A DNA stretch of 5,522 nucleotides from Pseudomonadota bacterium (GTDB lineage: Bacteria > Pseudomonadota > Gammaproteobacteria > Steroidobacterales > Steroidobacteraceae), in the NCBI GenBank assembly GCA_003242275.1, contig QGUX01000229.1, positions 1 to 5,522 of the forward strand. The letters run 5' to 3'. The notes beneath the pieces are model-generated. The model was not told where the DNA came from. It did not search any database and saw only the letters and a list, made by a program, of their open reading frames with translations. Below are positions 1-5,522 of this stretch, piece after piece. Both the position numbers and the translations under genes were made by a program. Every line of letters starts with the position of its first letter. Within the stretch, counting starts at the first letter, position 1.

Positions 1-153
1 GTCTGGGCCGGCATCGGCCTGTCGCTGCTGGGTGCGGTGGCGGGCACGGCCTGGGGGGTGGCCGGCGTGCTGTACGGCGTCGCGCTGGGCAGCATCACCG
101 GGGCACTGCCGGCCATGCGCGCGGCCGCCCGCCTGCTGGCGAAGGCGGAATGA
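1..153 (+). CDS. C-terminal fragment of a multi-pass membrane protein (transporter-like)
   Basis: This is the end of a gene that begins before the window; frame 1 is open from the first base to a TGA at 151-153, giving 50 residues. The fragment is rich in Gly, Ala, Leu and Val and could form one or two membrane helices, followed by a short basic tail (PAMRAAARLLAKAE). The Gly-spaced helix (GVAGVLYGVALGS) followed by an Arg/Ala-rich cytoplasmic end resembles the last helix of MATE or flippase-type transporters. The PAMRAA stretch also resembles the tail of FtsX/MacB-type ABC permeases. The fragment is too short to choose between these, so the family is a guess. Base composition and codon use match the rest of the window. 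It runs convergently towards trxB with only 29 bases between the two stops, and I see no clear terminator in that gap. Confidence 0.7.
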   Translation, partial: VWAGIGLSLLGAVAGTAWGVAGVLYGVALGSITGALPAMRAAARLLAKAE

Positions 154-182
154 GGCGCCGCGGAGCGGGCCCGTCGCAAGGG

Positions 183-3569
<3,387 letters not shown>

Positions 3570-3577
<8 letters not shown>

Positions 3578-4232
3578 TTTCGTCCGTGCCCTTCGCCGAG
3601 CCCTGGCCGTCCTGGTGATGCTGGCCCTTCCGGCGTTGTCCGTGCGCGCCGCCGGCGACGGCACGCTGCTCGACACCTACCTGAAGGACCTGTCGACGTG
3701 GTCGGCGGACTTCACCCAGGTCACCGAGGACGAGCGCGGCGCCAGGGTCGGCACCGGCGCCGGCAGGCTGGTGATCGTGCGTCCGGGCCGGTTCCGCTGG
3801 GAGTCCTCGGTCCGGCGCGGCGAGCCGCCGGTGCAGCTGATGGTCGCCGACGGGAAGAACCTCTGGTCGCTGGACTACGACCTGGAACAGGCCACGGTGA
3901 AGCCACAGGAGGAAGTGCTGCCGCAGTCGCCGGCCATGCTGCTTGCCGGCGGGTCCGACCTGCGCAGTGGTTTCACGGTCGAGGCGGGCGGTCGCCGCGA
4001 CGGCCATGACTGGGTGGTGGTGAGGCCGAAGCAGGCCGAATCCGATTTCCGCGAGGCACGCTTCGGCTTCAGGAGCGGCGTGCTGGCGCTGCTGGTGGTC
4101 GTCGACAAGCTCGGCCAGCGTTCCACGCTGACGTTCAGCAACGTGCGGCGCAATCCCGCCGTCGACCCGGCGCTGGTGAGCTTCACCCTGCCGCAGGGCG
4201 TCGACCTGATCGGTACACCGGTGCCGCCTTGA
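3570..4232 (+). CDS. lolA: Outer membrane lipoprotein carrier protein LolA
   Basis: This periplasmic chaperone takes lipoproteins released by LolCDE at the inner membrane and hands them to LolB at the outer membrane. The precursor is 220 residues against about 203 in E. coli. A signal peptide is clear: basic residues R6, R9 and R10, a hydrophobic core at 11-23, and likely cleavage after VRA at residue 27. Family features include the N-terminal ADFTQ at 46-50; VRPGRFRW at 70-77, where R71 aligns with the functionally important Arg43 of mature E. coli LolA; the [17 protein letters not shown] strand region; [14 protein letters not shown]; and a C-terminal LPQGVDLIG. The ATG lies inside the end of ftsK (ATGACTGA), with only a weak GGAA-like Shine-Dalgarno, so translation is probably coupled to ftsK. 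The neighbourhood ftsK-lolA-rarA is the classic one for this gene. Confidence 0.96.
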
Positions 4233-4636
4233 AACCCGTCGTCCTGCCGGAGCTGCGCTACCGGCGATTCTGGTTCGGCGTCGGGATCGCCATTGCAGTG
4301 GTCGTCGCGGTGGTCTGCCTGGTCCCGGGCGGCAAGCTCCCCGACGTGGGCCTGACTTCCGACAAGATCGAGCACTTCGTGGCCTTCGCCATGCTGGCCT
4401 TCTGGTTCGGCAGCATCCTGGTGCGGCGTGACCTGTTCTGGCTGGCGCTGGCGCTGGTGGCCTTCGGCGGCCTGATCGAGCTCGCGCAGGGTGCGATGCG
4501 GTGGGGACGGGATGCCGACGTGCACGACCTGGCGGCCGACGCCCTCGGCGTGGCTGCTGGCATCTCGCTGGCGCTGACGCCCCTGGGCCGCTGGGCGCGG
4601 TGGCTCGAACGCATCGCGGCAGGGAAGACATCGTGA
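4229..4636 (+). CDS. VanZ-like small membrane protein
   Basis: The product is a 135-residue integral membrane protein with about four helices (roughly 14-32, 49-66, 69-86 and 100-118). Charged residues are spaced as in the VanZ-like family: DKIEHF at 45-50, E84 with Q87 (IELAQ), then R94, D95, D97 and D100, and G107 before the last helix. VanZ itself gives low-level teicoplanin resistance, but most small family members have no known function and nothing here points to antibiotic resistance. The start is a TTG at 4229-4231 sharing bases with the lolA TGA; no ATG or GTG is available before the first helix and no good Shine-Dalgarno is seen, so it probably depends on translation of lolA. Its stop overlaps rarA by 4 bases. 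In E. coli lolA is followed directly by rarA, so this gene is an insertion relative to that order. Codon use matches its neighbours, so I see no sign of recent transfer. Confidence 0.85.
   Translation: MKPVVLPELRYRRFWFGVGIAIAVVVAVVCLVPGGKLPDVGLTSDKIEHFVAFAMLAFWFGSILVRRDLFWLALALVAFGGLIELAQGAMRWGRDADVHDLAADALGVAAGISLALTPLGRWARWLERIAAGKTS
4621..4627 (+). promoter_or_regulatory. Ribosome binding site of rarA
   Basis: The bases AGGGAAG lie 5 bases before the GTG at 4633-4635, within the last codons of the VanZ-like gene. It is the clearest Shine-Dalgarno of the plus-strand operon and supports the GTG as the rarA start over the later in-frame ATG at codon 12. Confidence 0.65.
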
Positions 4637-5522
4637 ACACCCCGCTGCGTCCGCTCGCGGATCGCATGCGGCCGCGGAACGTGGATGAATTCGCCGGACA
4701 GCGCCACCTGCTCGCGCCCGGCCGTGCGCTGCGCACCGCGCTGGACCGCGGGCAGATCCACTCGATGATCCTCTGGGGACCGCCCGGCACCGGCAAGACC
4801 ACGCTGGCGCGGCTGTTCGCCTCGGCCATCGACGCGCACTTCATTCCCCTGTCGGCGGTGATGGCCGGCGCGAAGGACATCCGCGCCGCGGTGGAGGAGG
4901 CGCGCCGGCAGCGCGCCGCCGGCCGTGCCACGCTGCTGTTCCTGGACGAGGTGCACCGCTTCAACAAGGCGCAGCAGGACCTGTTCCTGCCCTTCGTCGA
5001 GGACGGCACGCTGGTGTTCATCGGCGCCACCACCGAGAACCCTTCCTTCGAAGTGGTGGGCGCACTCCTGTCGCGCGCCCGCGTGTACGTGCTCAAGCCC
5101 CTCTCGCACGAGGACCTCGCCACGCTGGTGCGGCGCGCGCTGGCCGACCGCGAGCGGGGACTGGGCGGGCGCAACCTCACCATCTCCGATGCCGCCATCG
5201 ATGCCCTGGTGGCGGCCGCCGACGGCGACGCGCGCCGCGCGCTGGGGCTGCTGGAGACCGCCGCCGACCTCGCCGTCGACGGGGTGATCGGCGAGCAGCA
5301 GATCGCCGAGCTCGCCGCCGGCACGCGGCGGCGCTTCGACAAGGGTGGGGACCAGTTCTACGACCAGATCTCCGCACTCCACAAGGCCGTGCGCGGCAGC
5401 GACCCTGATGCGGCGCTGTACTGGCTGGCGCGCATGCTGGACGGCGGCTGCGATCCCTCCTACCTCGCGGCCCGCACCCCGGCAAGGGGGGGGGGGGAAA
5501 GGGGCCCCCCCGACCCCGCCGG
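4633..5522 (+). CDS. rarA: Replication-associated recombination protein RarA (MgsA), partial at 3' end
   Basis: RarA is a cytoplasmic AAA+ ATPase related to clamp-loader subunits and to eukaryotic Mgs1/WRNIP1, acting at stalled or damaged replication forks. The window holds about 296 of a usual 440-450 residues. Walker A is GPPGTGKT at 49-56 and Walker B is [10 protein letters not shown] at 101-110 with D105 and E106. Sensor 1 is [10 protein letters not shown] at 130-139, the arginine finger region is LLSRARVY with R148, and the sensor 2 region is [11 protein letters not shown] at 198-208. The start of the C-terminal oligomerisation region follows ([28 protein letters not shown], residues 242-269). 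The GTG start shares bases with the VanZ-like stop (GTGA). The frame stays open to the end, but the last 15 or so residues diverge abruptly from the family and probably reflect corrupted base calls. serS would be expected downstream, as in E. coli. Confidence 0.96.
   Translation, partial: MNTPLRPLADRMRPRNVDEFAGQRHLLAPGRALRTALDRGQIHSMILWGPPGTGKTTLARLFASAIDAHFIPLSAVMAGAKDIRAAVEEARRQRAAGRATLLFLDEVHRFNKAQQDLFLPFVEDGTLVFIGATTENPSFEVVGALLSRARVYVLKPLSHEDLATLVRRALADRERGLGGRNLTISDAAIDALVAAADGDARRALGLLETAADLAVDGVIGEQQIAELAAGTRRRFDKGGDQFYDQISALHKAVRGSDPDAALYWLARMLDGGCDPSYLAARTPARGGGERGPPDPA
5476..5522. other. Probable low-quality sequence at the window end
   Basis: The final bases contain a run of 12 G (5486-5497), then AAA, four G and seven C. 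Nothing similar occurs elsewhere in the window. The RarA reading frame continues through it, but it encodes a Gly/Pro-rich stretch where the family has a strongly conserved segment. The translation should not be trusted beyond about residue 280 of RarA. Confidence 0.75.

Overview
The window is GC-rich, densely coded chromosomal DNA, most likely from a gammaproteobacterium. The gene order trxB (minus strand), then ftsK, lolA and rarA (plus strand), matches the conserved trxB-lrp-ftsK-lolA-rarA-serS neighbourhood of Escherichia coli and relatives. It differs in two ways: no lrp gene lies between trxB and ftsK, and a small VanZ-like membrane protein gene sits between lolA and rarA. The short FtsK linker (about 85 residues) resembles that of non-enteric gammaproteobacteria. 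The sequence alone does not fix the family; Xanthomonadales- or Chromatiales-like lineages are a guess.

Layout. Bases 1-153 hold the last 50 codons of an unidentified membrane protein on the plus strand. After a 29-base gap comes the convergent trxB (1145 to 183, minus strand), encoding a complete thioredoxin reductase. A 98-base divergent region (1146-1243) separates trxB from ftsK. It holds the trxB ribosome binding site, a perfect 12-bp palindrome, a TATAAT box pointing towards ftsK, and an 11-codon mini-ORF whose stop overlaps the likely TTG start of ftsK. ftsK (1244-3577), lolA (3570-4232), the VanZ-like gene (4229-4636) and rarA (4633 to the window end) then follow with overlaps of 8, 4 and 4 bases, so they almost certainly form one translationally coupled operon.

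Functions. TrxB passes electrons from NADPH to thioredoxin in the cytoplasm. FtsK is the septal DNA translocase that clears and resolves chromosome termini at division. LolA carries lipoproteins across the periplasm to the outer membrane. RarA is a clamp-loader-like ATPase acting at stalled replication forks. The operon therefore mixes cell division and chromosome segregation, envelope assembly and replication-fork maintenance, as its relatives do. The VanZ-like protein has no assigned role here.

All genes except the first fragment are recognised housekeeping families with intact key motifs, and I see no previously undescribed system. The points worth a second look are the ftsK start region, the palindrome between the divergent genes, the VanZ-like insertion, and the last roughly 45 bases, which look like corrupted base calls rather than real biology.
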